From Pseudorhodoferax sp. Leaf267 (GTDB taxonomy: Bacteria; Pseudomonadota; Gammaproteobacteria; Burkholderiales; Burkholderiaceae_C): a stretch of 64,000 bases of DNA. The DNA is taken from NCBI RefSeq assembly GCF_001422405.1, contig NZ_LMMV01000001.1:621275-685274 (forward strand), read 5' to 3'. Below the pieces are notes generated by a model. The model worked only from the letters and a program-made list of their open reading frames with translations. It searched no databases and was not told where the DNA came from. Position 1 is the stretch's first letter. Every line of letters begins with the position of its first letter. Positions 44,855 to 53,403 of this stretch are shown here, piece by piece. Both the position numbers and the translations under genes were made by a program.

Positions 44855-47551
44855 TCACAGGGCGTGCGTCACGAGCCTGAAGTCCGGGTCTTCCGGGAAA
44901 GCCTTCACCGTGAACCCCAGGCTGCGCATGAGCTTGAGCATGTTCGGGTTGTTGACCAGCACCAGGCCCTCGATCTCCGCCAGGCCCTTCTCGCGCGCCA
45001 CGTCCATGATGGCCTCCATGAGCCGCGAGCCGATGCCCTTGCCGGCGAAGTCGTCCGCCACGACCAGCGAGAACTCGCAGCTGGACTGGTCCGGGTTGGT
45101 CACATAGCGCGACACGCCGACCACGCGCTCGGTCTCCACGATGGAGCCGTCGGTGGCCGCGCTGCGCTGCTTGCACACGGCCACCAGCGCCATCTCGCGG
45201 TCGTAGTCGATCAGCGTGAAGCGCGCCAGCATGGCCGGCGGCAGCTGGGTCATCGACGAGACGAAGCGGAAGTAGCGGCTCTCCTGCGACAGGCTTTGCA
45301 CCAGCGTCTGCAGCATCTGCGCGTCGGTGGGGTGGATGGGGCGCACCGTGTACTCGCCGCCGCCGCGCAGCGGCCAGACCTGCTCGTAGCGGGCGGGGTA
45401 GGGCAGCATGGCCAGGTGGCCATAGGGGTTGGTGCCGGCGCCCAGGCCCGTGCCCTGCGGCGCGTGGTCGATCACGATGCGCGCGTCCACGGCCACGACC
45501 CCGTTCTCGTCGACGATCAGCGGGTTGATGTCCATCTCGCGCAGCTGCGGCAGCTCGCAGACCATCTCGGACACGCGCAGCAGCACCTGTTCCAGCGCCG
45601 CCATGTCCACCGGCGCGGCGCCGCGCCATTCGACCAGCGTCTCGGCCACGCGCGAGCGCTCGATGAGCCGGCGCGCGAGGAATTTGTTGAGCGGCGGCAG
45701 CTCCATCGCGCGGTCGCGGATCAGCTCGATCATGGTGCCGCCCGCGCCGAACACGATGACCGGGCCGAACGGGTCGTCGGTCACCATGCCGATGCAGATC
45801 TCGCGGCCGCGCTGGGCGCGCGCCATCTTCTGTACCGTCACGCCGTGGATGCGCACGCCAGGCTGCAGCCGCGCCACGCGCTCGACCATGTCGGCGTAGG
45901 TGTCGCGCACGGTGGCGCCGTTCATGATGTTCAGTGCCACGCCCTGCACGTCGCTCTTGTGCGTGATGTCAGGCGAGTCGATCTTCAGCGCCACCGGGAA
46001 GCCCAGCTGCGTGGCGATCATCATGGCCTCGTTGGCCGTGCGTGCCAGGATGGTGTTGGTCACCGGGATGTGGAAGGCCGACAGCAGCGTCTTGCTCTCC
46101 ATCTCGGTCAACACCTTGCGCCGCTCGGCCAGCACGCTTTCGATGACCAGGCGCGCACCCTCGATGTCGGGCTTGGCCAGCGTGGACAGCGGCGGCGGCG
46201 TCTGCTGCAGCAGCAGCTGGTTCTGGTAGAACGAGGCGATGTTGCCGAAGGCGCCCACGGCCGCCTCGGGCGTGCGGAACTGCGGCACGGCCGCCTCGTT
46301 GAGCGCAGCGCGCGCCTCGGCCACCGTGGCGTCGCCCATCCAGCAGGCCAGCAGCGGCTTGCCGAGCTGGCGCTTGGCCTCGGCCAGCGCGCGCGCCACG
46401 CCGATGGCGTCGCCGCCGGTCTTGGCCGAGTAGATCGCGAGGATGCCGTCCACCTGCCTGTCGCGCGCGGCCGCGTCGATGGCCGCCACGTAGTGCGCCG
46501 CGCCCGCGTCTTCGGACAGGTCGATCAAATCGTGGAGCGAGGCGAGCGGGGGCAGCCTGCCCTGCAGCGCGGCCACCGACTCGGCGCCCAGCTTGCCCAG
46601 CTCCAGCCCGATCTCGTTCACCCAGTCGGCCGCCAGCACGCCGGGACCACCGCCGTTGGTGACCACCGCCAGCCGCTTGCCCACGGGCCGGTAGCGCGAG
46701 GCCAGGCACTTGGCGGCCGAGAACAGCTCGACGAAAGAGCGCACGCGCACGGCACCGGCGCGGCGCAGCGCGGCGTCGAACACGTCGTCGCTGCCCACGA
46801 TGGCGCCGCTGTGCGTCTGCGCGGCCTCGTTGCCCGCGGGCCGGCGCCCGGCCTTGAGCACCACCACAGGCTTGGCATTGGCGGCCGAGCGCAGCGCGCT
46901 CATGAAGCGGCGCGCGCTGGAGATGCCTTCCAGGTACACGATGATGCTGTGCGTGGCCGCGTCGTTGGCCAGGAAGTCCAGCGTCTGCGCGATGTCCACC
47001 GACGTGTTCGGCCCCAGCGACACCACGGACGAGAAGCCCACCGCGTTGCTGCGCGCCCAGTCCAGCATGGACGAGGTCAGCGCGCCAGACTGCGACACCA
47101 GTGCCAGCGAGCCCTTGGCCGCCAGCGGCCCCAGCGTGCTGGCGTTCAGCTCCAGGCTGGGGCGCTGGATGCCCAGGCCATTGGGGCCGAGCAGATGCAC
47201 GCCCTCGCGCCTGGCGATGCGGTGCAGTTCCGCGGCGCGCGCGGCGTCGATGCCGCTGCACAGCACCAGCGCGCTGCGGCAGCCCATGCGGCCGGCCAGC
47301 TCCAGCGCGGCGGCGAGGTCGCCCTGCGGCAGTGCGATGAGAGCCAGGTCGGCGTGCAGCTGCGTGAGGTCGGCCAGCGTGCCGCTGGTGCGCACGTGGA
47401 AGAAGCTCAGCGTGCCGGGGTAGGGCTGGGCGCGCAGCGCGGCATGCAGCGCGCGGGCCTGCGGCGTCAGCGTGTCGGGCGCCTCGGCGTCGCCGGCCAG
47501 CACCACGATGGAACGCGGCGCGAAGAGCGGGGTCAGGTAGTGCTTGTCCAT
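44855..47551 (-). CDS. PatZ-like fused acyl-CoA synthetase (NDP-forming) / GNAT acetyltransferase
   Basis: An 898-residue protein. Residues 1 to about 470 are CoA-binding and succinyl-CoA-synthetase-like domains (APRSIVVL, LLGPNGLGIQRP, LVSQSGALTSSMLDWA), with the phospho-His region QTHSGA at about 249. Residues 490-705 form an ATP-grasp domain (FPVALKIDSPDITHKSDV), and residues about 735-895 a GNAT domain (FAGKGIGSRLMEAIM acetyl-CoA loop). E. coli PatZ, of the same layout and size, acetylates lysines of acetyl-CoA synthetase and other proteins. The His is kept, so synthetase activity is possible as well. Confidence 0.9.
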   Translation of the reverse strand: MDKHYLTPLFAPRSIVVLAGDAEAPDTLTPQARALHAALRAQPYPGTLSFFHVRTSGTLADLTQLHADLALIALPQGDLAAALELAGRMGCRSALVLCSGIDAARAAELHRIARREGVHLLGPNGLGIQRPSLELNASTLGPLAAKGSLALVSQSGALTSSMLDWARSNAVGFSSVVSLGPNTSVDIAQTLDFLANDAATHSIIVYLEGISSARRFMSALRSAANAKPVVVLKAGRRPAGNEAAQTHSGAIVGSDDVFDAALRRAGAVRVRSFVELFSAAKCLASRYRPVGKRLAVVTNGGGPGVLAADWVNEIGLELGKLGAESVAALQGRLPPLASLHDLIDLSEDAGAAHYVAAIDAAARDRQVDGILAIYSAKTGGDAIGVARALAEAKRQLGKPLLACWMGDATVAEARAALNEAAVPQFRTPEAAVGAFGNIASFYQNQLLLQQTPPPLSTLAKPDIEGARLVIESVLAERRKVLTEMESKTLLSAFHIPVTNTILARTANEAMMIATQLGFPVALKIDSPDITHKSDVQGVALNIMNGATVRDTYADMVERVARLQPGVRIHGVTVQKMARAQRGREICIGMVTDDPFGPVIVFGAGGTMIELIRDRAMELPPLNKFLARRLIERSRVAETLVEWRGAAPVDMAALEQVLLRVSEMVCELPQLREMDINPLIVDENGVVAVDARIVIDHAPQGTGLGAGTNPYGHLAMLPYPARYEQVWPLRGGGEYTVRPIHPTDAQMLQTLVQSLSQESRYFRFVSSMTQLPPAMLARFTLIDYDREMALVAVCKQRSAATDGSIVETERVVGVSRYVTNPDQSSCEFSLVVADDFAGKGIGSRLMEAIMDVAREKGLAEIEGLVLVNNPNMLKLMRSLGFTVKAFPEDPDFRLVTHAL

Positions 47552-47592
47552 TGCATGGGATTGTGGAGCGACGAACCTGCCTCGTGCTGGCC

Positions 47593-48528
47593 TCAGCGCA
47601 AAGCCCGCTTGCCGCTGGCGGCGCCGCGTGGCTTGGCCGCACCCGCACCCTTGTGGTGCAGTCGCGCGACCGCGTCGGTGCACACCTCGCACAGCGCCAG
47701 CATGGCGCGGCGCTCCACATCGGCCGGGCGCAACACCAGCGACATCTGCATCACCGGCCCCAGCGGCCCCAGCTCCAGGGTGCGCACCGGGTAGCCCATG
47801 AACAGGCGCGGGTCGGGCGCGGTCAGCATGGAGACGCCCAGGCCGGCGCTGACCATGGCGAACACCGACTGGGCCGAATGCAGCTCGATCTCGCCATGGG
47901 TGCGCAGCTTGTGCAGCAGCGCGAAGCGTGCGGCCATGCGGCCGGTGATGCTGTCGCGGTCGAAGCGGATCCACTCGTGCTGGGCGAACAGCGCATGCAG
48001 GTCGGCCTCGTGCGTGCCGGGCGGCGCGATCACGATCAGCGGCGTGCGGAACAGCGGCCGCCAGGCCAGGCGCTGCGTACCGCCGCGCTCGGGCTGGGCG
48101 ACGATGGCCGCGTCCAGCGTGCCGGCCTTCACGGCCCCGGTCAGCTCGGCGCTGCGCCCGCGCAGGGGCCGCAGGTCCAGCGTGGGGTAGCGCTCGCGCG
48201 CCAGCGACAGGATGGCCGGCATCAGCGTGGGCTGCAGCGAATCGATCACGCCCACGCGCAGCGTGGCCTGCACCGCCACCTGCTCACGCCGGCGCAGCCG
48301 CTCAATCTCGGCCAGCGCGGGCGCCATGCTGGCCGCCAGCGTCAGCGCGAACGGCGTGGGCCGCACATGCGGGCCCGAGCGGTCGAACAGCGGCGCGCCG
48401 AAGTACTGCTCCATGAGCTTCATCTGCATGCTGACCGCGCTGGGTGTGATGTTGATCTGCTGCGCCGCGGCCGCCAGCGAGCCGCTCTGCAACACGGCGG
48501 CCAGCGTGTGGAAGTAGTCGATCTTCAT
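47593..48528 (-). CDS. LysR-family regulator, divergent from dioxygenase operon
   Basis: A 311-residue LysR protein: HTH region MKIDYFHTLAAVLQSGSLAA with INITPSAVSMQMKLME, then an effector domain from QATLRVGVIDSLQPTL. The basic C-terminal tail (KPRGAASGKRALR) is longer than usual. ATG at 48528 is used. It faces the TauD-like dioxygenase operon across 96 bases, the standard layout for a LysR activator of the neighbouring pathway, which makes it the likely regulator of 48625-53379. Confidence 0.9.
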   Translation of the reverse strand: MKIDYFHTLAAVLQSGSLAAAAQQINITPSAVSMQMKLMEQYFGAPLFDRSGPHVRPTPFALTLAASMAPALAEIERLRRREQVAVQATLRVGVIDSLQPTLMPAILSLARERYPTLDLRPLRGRSAELTGAVKAGTLDAAIVAQPERGGTQRLAWRPLFRTPLIVIAPPGTHEADLHALFAQHEWIRFDRDSITGRMAARFALLHKLRTHGEIELHSAQSVFAMVSAGLGVSMLTAPDPRLFMGYPVRTLELGPLGPVMQMSLVLRPADVERRAMLALCEVCTDAVARLHHKGAGAAKPRGAASGKRALR

Positions 48529-48624
48529 CAAAATTCCTGATGTTGGACTTCACCAAGTTTCGCTTTTTTTTGTTGATGCGGTCCGTACCATGGACGGCAC
48601 GAACCGCAACCGAGACACAAGCCC
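48529..48624. promoter_or_regulatory. Divergent promoter region of the LysR/dioxygenase pair
   Basis: These 96 bases must hold both promoters. An eight-T tract lies in the middle, and an imperfect dyad CCGT, ACCATGG, ACGG around 48580-48596 is a candidate LysR site. No T-N11-A site or -35/-10 pair can be assigned with confidence. Confidence 0.4.
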
Positions 48625-49743
48625 ATGCCCAACGCCTTGCCACCCCCGCATGCCTGGTACCCCGAAGACCTGCGCCGCGACGACTCCTGGATGCAGCGCC
48701 TGACGCCCGAGGCTGCAGAGGGGTTCGACAGCGCGCTGGCCGTGGCCAAGGCCAGCGGCAAGCCCGTGCTGGAGCTCACGGCCGACGACTTCCCGCTGCC
48801 GCCAGCGTCCAGCGATGCCTTGCGCCAGGCCTTCGCGAGGACGCAGACCGGCTTCGGCTTCTGCCTCGTCAAGGGCTTCCCGGTGCAACGCTGGAGCGTG
48901 GAGGACGCGCGGCTCGCCTACTGGTGCATCGGCCTGCATGCCGGCGTGGGCCGCACGCAGAACCGCGCCAGCGACTTCATGAACGACGTGCGCGACGCAG
49001 GCGGCACCTACAAGGTGACCAACGGCCGCGGCTACAACACCAACAAGGGGCTGGACTTCCATGTCGATTCCTGCGACGTGGTGGCGCTGCTGTGCCTGCA
49101 CGGTGCCAAGGCCGGCGGCACCAGCCTGGTGACCAGCTCGATCGCGCTGCGCGACGCCGTGGCGCGCCAGCGGCCCGAGCTGCTGGAGGTGCTGCGCCAG
49201 CCCTTTTATTACAGCTACCAGGGCGCGCAGGACCCGTCGCTGCCGCCGTACTACGCCTGCCCCATCCTGGGTCAGGCCGGCGAGCATTTCAGCTTTCGCG
49301 TGAACCGCAAGAACATCACGGCGGCGCAGAACGACTTCCCCGAGGTGCCGCGCCTCACCCCCGTGCAGGTCGAAGCGTTGGACCTGCTGGACCGCCTCTA
49401 TGCCGACCCGCAGCTGTGCTATTCGATGCAGCTGGAGCAGGGCGACCTGCAGCTGCTCAACAACTACGTGGCCGTGCACTCGCGCACGGACTTCGAGGAC
49501 TTCCCCGAGCCCGAGCGCAAGCGCCATCTGCTGCGCCTGTGGCTGGCGATTCCGCAGTCGCAGCCGCTGCCGGCGGACTGGGAGGAATACTTTGCCGACG
49601 TACGAGCCGGCGCCGTGCGCGGTGGCCTGCGCGGCCAGGCCATGCCGGCCGCGTTCACGGCCTACGAGGCGCGGCAGGCCGCGCGCCTGGGCATGGCCTA
49701 CCGGCCGTTCCGCGCGCCGCAGCCCGCCACGGCTGCCGCTTGA
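48625..49743 (+). CDS. TauD/TfdA-family Fe(II)/2-oxoglutarate dioxygenase
   Basis: A 372-residue enzyme with the facial triad His146-x-Asp148 (FHVDSCDV) and distal His285 (VAVHSRTDF), and the 2-oxoglutarate arginine near 304 (RHLLRLWL). It would hydroxylate a carboxylate-bearing substrate using O2. The C terminus continues past the fold with an Ala/Arg-rich region. First gene of an operon with a Bug binding protein, a LeuCD-like hydratase and a lyase, so it probably carries out the entry step of a carboxylate pathway (inferred). Confidence 0.87.
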   Translation: MPNALPPPHAWYPEDLRRDDSWMQRLTPEAAEGFDSALAVAKASGKPVLELTADDFPLPPASSDALRQAFARTQTGFGFCLVKGFPVQRWSVEDARLAYWCIGLHAGVGRTQNRASDFMNDVRDAGGTYKVTNGRGYNTNKGLDFHVDSCDVVALLCLHGAKAGGTSLVTSSIALRDAVARQRPELLEVLRQPFYYSYQGAQDPSLPPYYACPILGQAGEHFSFRVNRKNITAAQNDFPEVPRLTPVQVEALDLLDRLYADPQLCYSMQLEQGDLQLLNNYVAVHSRTDFEDFPEPERKRHLLRLWLAIPQSQPLPADWEEYFADVRAGAVRGGLRGQAMPAAFTAYEARQAARLGMAYRPFRAPQPATAAA

Positions 49744-49768
49744 ATTTTCAGAACCAGGAGACTTCCCG

Positions 49769-50728
49769 ATGAAACGACGCCTTGCCCTGCATGCCGCCTT
49801 GCTGGCCGCCACCACGCTGGCCCTGCCTGCCGTGGCCAACGACCTGCCGATCAAGATCCTGGTCGGCGCCTCGCCCGGCGGCTTCACCGACACCGTGGCC
49901 CGCTCGCTGGCCATCGAGATGAGCAAGGTGCTCAAGGGCCGCGCCGTCATCGTGGAGAACCGCGCGGGTGCCGGCGGCAACATCGCCGCGCAGATGGTGG
50001 CCAAGGCGCCGCCCGACGGCACCACGCTGCTCTTGAGCTACACCAGCCACGCCATCAACGCCACGCTGTACCCCAGCCTGCCGTTCGACCCGATCAAGGA
50101 CTTCACGCCGCTCACGCAGATCGCCACGGCACCGGGCGTGCTGGTGGTGCCGCCCTCGCTGCCGGTGAAGAACCTGGAGGAATTCATCGCGCTGGCCAAG
50201 CGCCAGCCGGGCAAGCTTAACTTCGGAATTCCCGGCGTGGGCGCCTCCACGCACCTGGCCGGCGAGATGTTCAAGATGCAGGCTGGGCTGGACATCGTGA
50301 GCATTCCGTACAAGGGCACGGCGCCCGTCATCACCGCCATGATGGCCAATGAGGTGCAGATGACCATGGCGACTGTGAGCAACGCCAAGCCCCATGTGGC
50401 GGCCGGCCGGCTGCGCGCCATCGGCATCACGAGCGCCAAGCGCATGCCCGAGTTCCCCGACGTGCAGGCGATTGCCGAGGTGCTGCCGGGCTTCGAGTCC
50501 AACGCCTGGTACGCCTTGTTCGGGCCGGCCGGCATGTCGCCGCAACTCGTCAAGACCATCAGCGACGCTGCGCGCAAGGCCATCGAGACGCCCGAGGTGC
50601 GCAAGCGGCTGGAGCACGACGGCGCCACGGTGGTCGGCAGCTCGCCGGCCGAGTTCGCCGAGTTCGTGAAGCAGGAGATCCCGCGCTGGGGCGCGATCGT
50701 GAAGGCTTCGGGAGCGCAGGCCGAATGA
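49769..50728 (+). CDS. Bug/TctC-family periplasmic substrate-binding protein
   Basis: A 319-residue Bug receptor: signal peptide MKRRLALHAALLAATTLALP, cleaved near AVAND, then IKILVGASPGGFTDTVAR and NRAGAGGNIAAQMVAK, which form the carboxylate clamp in known structures. Bug proteins feed tripartite tricarboxylate transporters or act as sensors; no TctA/TctB genes lie here, as is common for orphan Bugs. AGGAG lies eight bases before ATG. The gene ends in an ATGA overlap with the hydratase large subunit. A di- or tricarboxylate or substituted malate ligand fits the pathway. Confidence 0.92.
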   Translation: MKRRLALHAALLAATTLALPAVANDLPIKILVGASPGGFTDTVARSLAIEMSKVLKGRAVIVENRAGAGGNIAAQMVAKAPPDGTTLLLSYTSHAINATLYPSLPFDPIKDFTPLTQIATAPGVLVVPPSLPVKNLEEFIALAKRQPGKLNFGIPGVGASTHLAGEMFKMQAGLDIVSIPYKGTAPVITAMMANEVQMTMATVSNAKPHVAAGRLRAIGITSAKRMPEFPDVQAIAEVLPGFESNAWYALFGPAGMSPQLVKTISDAARKAIETPEVRKRLEHDGATVVGSSPAEFAEFVKQEIPRWGAIVKASGAQAE

Positions 50729-51990
50729 CCACACCGCAGACGCTGGCGCAAAAGCTCATCGCGCGCGCCGCCGGGCGCGACCACGTGGCGGTGGGCGAGG
50801 TCGTCACCTGCCGCATCGACCTGGCCATGTTCCACGACTCGTCCGGCCCGCGCCGGCTCGCGCCGCTGCTCGAGAAGCTGGGCACGGGCATCTGGGACAA
50901 ATCGAAGGTCGTGCTCATCACCGACCACTACGTGCCCGAGCAGGACGACGACTCGCGCCAGATCCTGCGCTTCACGCGCGATTGGGCGCGCGAGCAGGCG
51001 CTGCCCCATGTGCACGACGCCGTGGGCATCTGCCATGTGGTGCTGCCGCAGCAGGGGCACCTGCGGCCCGGCATGTTCGCGGTGGGCGGCGATTCGCACT
51101 CGACCACGGGTGGTGCGTTCGGCGTCTACATGTTCGGCGTGGGTGCGTCCGACCTGCTGGGCGCCGTGGCCACGGGCGAGACCTGGGTGCGCGTGCCGCC
51201 CACGCAGTTCATGCAGTGGCACGGCCGGCTGTCGAGCGGCGTGTGCGCCAAGGACATGGCGCTGCACCTGGCCGGCCGCTTCGGCATGAACGGTGCGGCG
51301 TATGGCGCGCTGGAGTTCTGCGGCGAGGCCGTGCGCGCGCTGGACATGGAAGAGCGCATGACGCTGTCCAACATGAGCGCCGAGCTGGGCGCCCAGGTCG
51401 GCCTGATCGCGCCCGACGCCACCACGCGCGCGTGGCTGGACAGCGCGGGCGCCGGCCCGGCCGAGCCTGGCGACTGGCGCAGCGACGAGGGCGCCGCGGG
51501 CGAGCGCTTCGATTTCGATGCCGGCGCGTTGTCGCCCCAGGTGGCGGCGCCGCACAGCCCGGCCCATGCCGCGCCCGTGGCCGAGCACGCGGGCACGGCC
51601 ATCGACCTGGCTTATATCGGCTCGTGCACGGGCGCCAAGCTGGCCGACATGCGCGCCGCGGCCCAGGTGCTGCGCGGCCAGCGTGTGGCCAAGGGCGTCA
51701 GCCTGCGCCTCGCACCGGCCAGCCTGCGCGACCAGGAGGCGGCGCGCGCCGATGGCAGCTTGCAGGTGCTGCTGGACGCGGGCGCCGACCTGCTGGCCAC
51801 GAGCTGCGGCGCATGCTCGGGCTACGGCGCGGTCGTGCCCGAGGGCGCCACCGTGATCTCGACCACGGCGCGCAACTTCAAAGGCCGCATGGGCGCCGCC
51901 ACGGCGCGCGTCTACCTGGGCTCGCCGTACACCGTGGCGGCCGCCGCGCTGCGCGGGCGCATCGGCGATCCGCGCGAGGTGATGGCATGA
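50725..51990 (+). CDS. Aconitase-family hydratase, large subunit (LeuC/DmdA-like)
   Basis: A 421-residue [4Fe-4S] hydro-lyase large subunit. Cluster cysteines are Cys301 (IGSCTGAK), Cys361 and Cys364 (TSCGACSG); substrate and cluster motifs GGDSHSTTGGAFG and RPGMFAVGG are present. It is close to 3-isopropylmalate dehydratase and to 2,3-dimethylmaleate hydratase. Its length matches the prokaryotic short LeuC type. Since a C-C lyase follows instead of a dehydrogenase (LeuB), leucine synthesis is unlikely. Coupled by ATGA on both sides. Confidence 0.88.
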   Translation: MTTPQTLAQKLIARAAGRDHVAVGEVVTCRIDLAMFHDSSGPRRLAPLLEKLGTGIWDKSKVVLITDHYVPEQDDDSRQILRFTRDWAREQALPHVHDAVGICHVVLPQQGHLRPGMFAVGGDSHSTTGGAFGVYMFGVGASDLLGAVATGETWVRVPPTQFMQWHGRLSSGVCAKDMALHLAGRFGMNGAAYGALEFCGEAVRALDMEERMTLSNMSAELGAQVGLIAPDATTRAWLDSAGAGPAEPGDWRSDEGAAGERFDFDAGALSPQVAAPHSPAHAAPVAEHAGTAIDLAYIGSCTGAKLADMRAAAQVLRGQRVAKGVSLRLAPASLRDQEAARADGSLQVLLDAGADLLATSCGACSGYGAVVPEGATVISTTARNFKGRMGAATARVYLGSPYTVAAAALRGRIGDPREVMA

Positions 51991-52529
51991 ACGCCGGCCT
52001 TGACCCCGATCTGCAGCGCTGCGTGTGGCGCGTGGGCGCCGACATCGACACCGACCTGCTGGCGCCCGGCGCCTACATGAAGCAGGGCATCGAGGTGATC
52101 GCCCGGCACTGCCTGGAACTCGTGCGCCCCGAATTCGCCGCCCAGGTACGGCCGGGCGACGTGGTCGTGGCCGGGCCGAACTTCGGCATCGGCTCCTCGC
52201 GCGAGCAGGCCGCGTCGGCGCTGGTCACGCTGGGCGTGGCGGCCGTGATCGCGCCCTCGTACAGCGGGCTGTTCTTCCGCAATGCCTTCAACGTGGGCCT
52301 GCTGCTGCTCACGTGCGCCGAAGCCGAGCAGCTGGCCGATGGCGCGCAGATCCGCATTGCGCAGGACCCGCTGGCCGTGGTCACGGCCGAGCGCCGCCTG
52401 GCCTGCGAGCCCGTGCCCGGCTTCTTGTTCGACATGGTGCGTGGTGGCGGCCTGATGCCCTTGCTGCAAGCCCGCTTCGCCGCCCGCGACCCCTCACCCC
52501 GCGTCTCCCAGGAACCCCATGCCCATTGA
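51987..52529 (+). CDS. Aconitase-family hydratase, small subunit (LeuD/DmdB-like)
   Basis: A 180-residue swivelling domain. WRVGADIDTDLLAPGAYMK aligns with the LeuD opening, and GPNFGIGSSREQAASAL is the substrate-binding loop (usually FGCGSSREH). It forms the active hydratase with the large subunit. ATGA overlap upstream; its stop overlaps the lyase gene by 11 bases, so hydratase and lyase are translated together. Confidence 0.88.
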   Translation: MNAGLDPDLQRCVWRVGADIDTDLLAPGAYMKQGIEVIARHCLELVRPEFAAQVRPGDVVVAGPNFGIGSSREQAASALVTLGVAAVIAPSYSGLFFRNAFNVGLLLLTCAEAEQLADGAQIRIAQDPLAVVTAERRLACEPVPGFLFDMVRGGGLMPLLQARFAARDPSPRVSQEPHAH

Positions 52530-53379
52530 CTTGAAAACCCGCCTGGCCGAAGGCGGCACCGTGCTCGCCCCCGGCGTCTACGACGCGCTGACCGCGCTGG
52601 TGGCCGAGCAGGCCGGCTTCGAAGCCGTCTATCTCTCGGGCGCCTCCATCGCCTACAGCAAGCTCGGCCGTTCCGACGTGGGGCTGACCACGGCGACCGA
52701 AGTGGTGGACACGCTGGCCCACATCACCGAGCGCGTGCAGATCCCGGTCATCGTCGATGCCGACACAGGCTTCGGCAACGCGCTGAACACGCAGCGCACC
52801 GTGCGCCTGTTCGAGCGGGCCGGCGCGGCGCTGCTGCAACTGGAGGACCAGACCTTCCCCAAGCGCTGCGGCCACCTGGACGGCAAGGGCGTGATCGCGG
52901 TGGACGAGATGTGCGGCAAGCTCAAGGCCGCGCTCGACGCGCGGCAATCCGACAAGACCCTCATCATGGCCCGCACGGACGCGCTGGCCATCGAGGGCCT
53001 GGACGCCGCGCTGGACCGCGCCGAGGCCTACCTGGCCTGCGGCGTCGACGTGCTGTTCATCGAAGCCCCGCAGTCGCTGGCGCAGATGGACGCGATCTGC
53101 CAGCGCTTCGCCCACCGCGTGCCGCTGCTGGCCAACATGGTGGAGGGCGGCAAGACGCCGCTGCGCAACGTGGCCGCGCTGCGCGAGTGCGGCTACCGCG
53201 TCGTGATCTTCCCGGGTGGCACGGCGCGCGCGGTGGTGCATGGCCTGCAGGGCTACTACAACAGCCTGAAGCAGCACCAGAGCACCGACCCCTGGCGCGA
53301 GAAGATGCTGGACTTCGACCAGCTCAACGAGGTGATCGGCACGCCGGCCCTCATGGACCTCTCGCGCCGCTACCGCTGA
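52519..53379 (+). CDS. Isocitrate lyase/PEP mutase-family C-C lyase
   Basis: A 286-residue ICL/PEPM-superfamily enzyme, with Mg site Asp80/Asp82 in VDADTGFGN, QLEDQ, and Cys117 in KRCGH as in lyases of this family. Family members include methylisocitrate lyase, 2,3-dimethylmalate lyase, oxaloacetate hydrolase-like and PEP mutase. Next to a LeuCD-like hydratase, a substituted-malate lyase releasing pyruvate or glyoxylate is most likely. The exact substrate is not readable. The next gene starts 24 bases on but is cobQ, of unrelated function. Confidence 0.88.
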   Translation: MPIDLKTRLAEGGTVLAPGVYDALTALVAEQAGFEAVYLSGASIAYSKLGRSDVGLTTATEVVDTLAHITERVQIPVIVDADTGFGNALNTQRTVRLFERAGAALLQLEDQTFPKRCGHLDGKGVIAVDEMCGKLKAALDARQSDKTLIMARTDALAIEGLDAALDRAEAYLACGVDVLFIEAPQSLAQMDAICQRFAHRVPLLANMVEGGKTPLRNVAALRECGYRVVIFPGGTARAVVHGLQGYYNSLKQHQSTDPWREKMLDFDQLNEVIGTPALMDLSRRYR

Positions 53380-53403
53380 GGCGCGGCGGCGAGAATCCGC
53401 CGC

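Noticed and set aside
44864-47794. 976-codon plus-strand frame opposite the PatZ-like gene
   Set aside because: Antisense shadow rich in Gln, Arg and His; the minus-strand protein has three recognisable domains.
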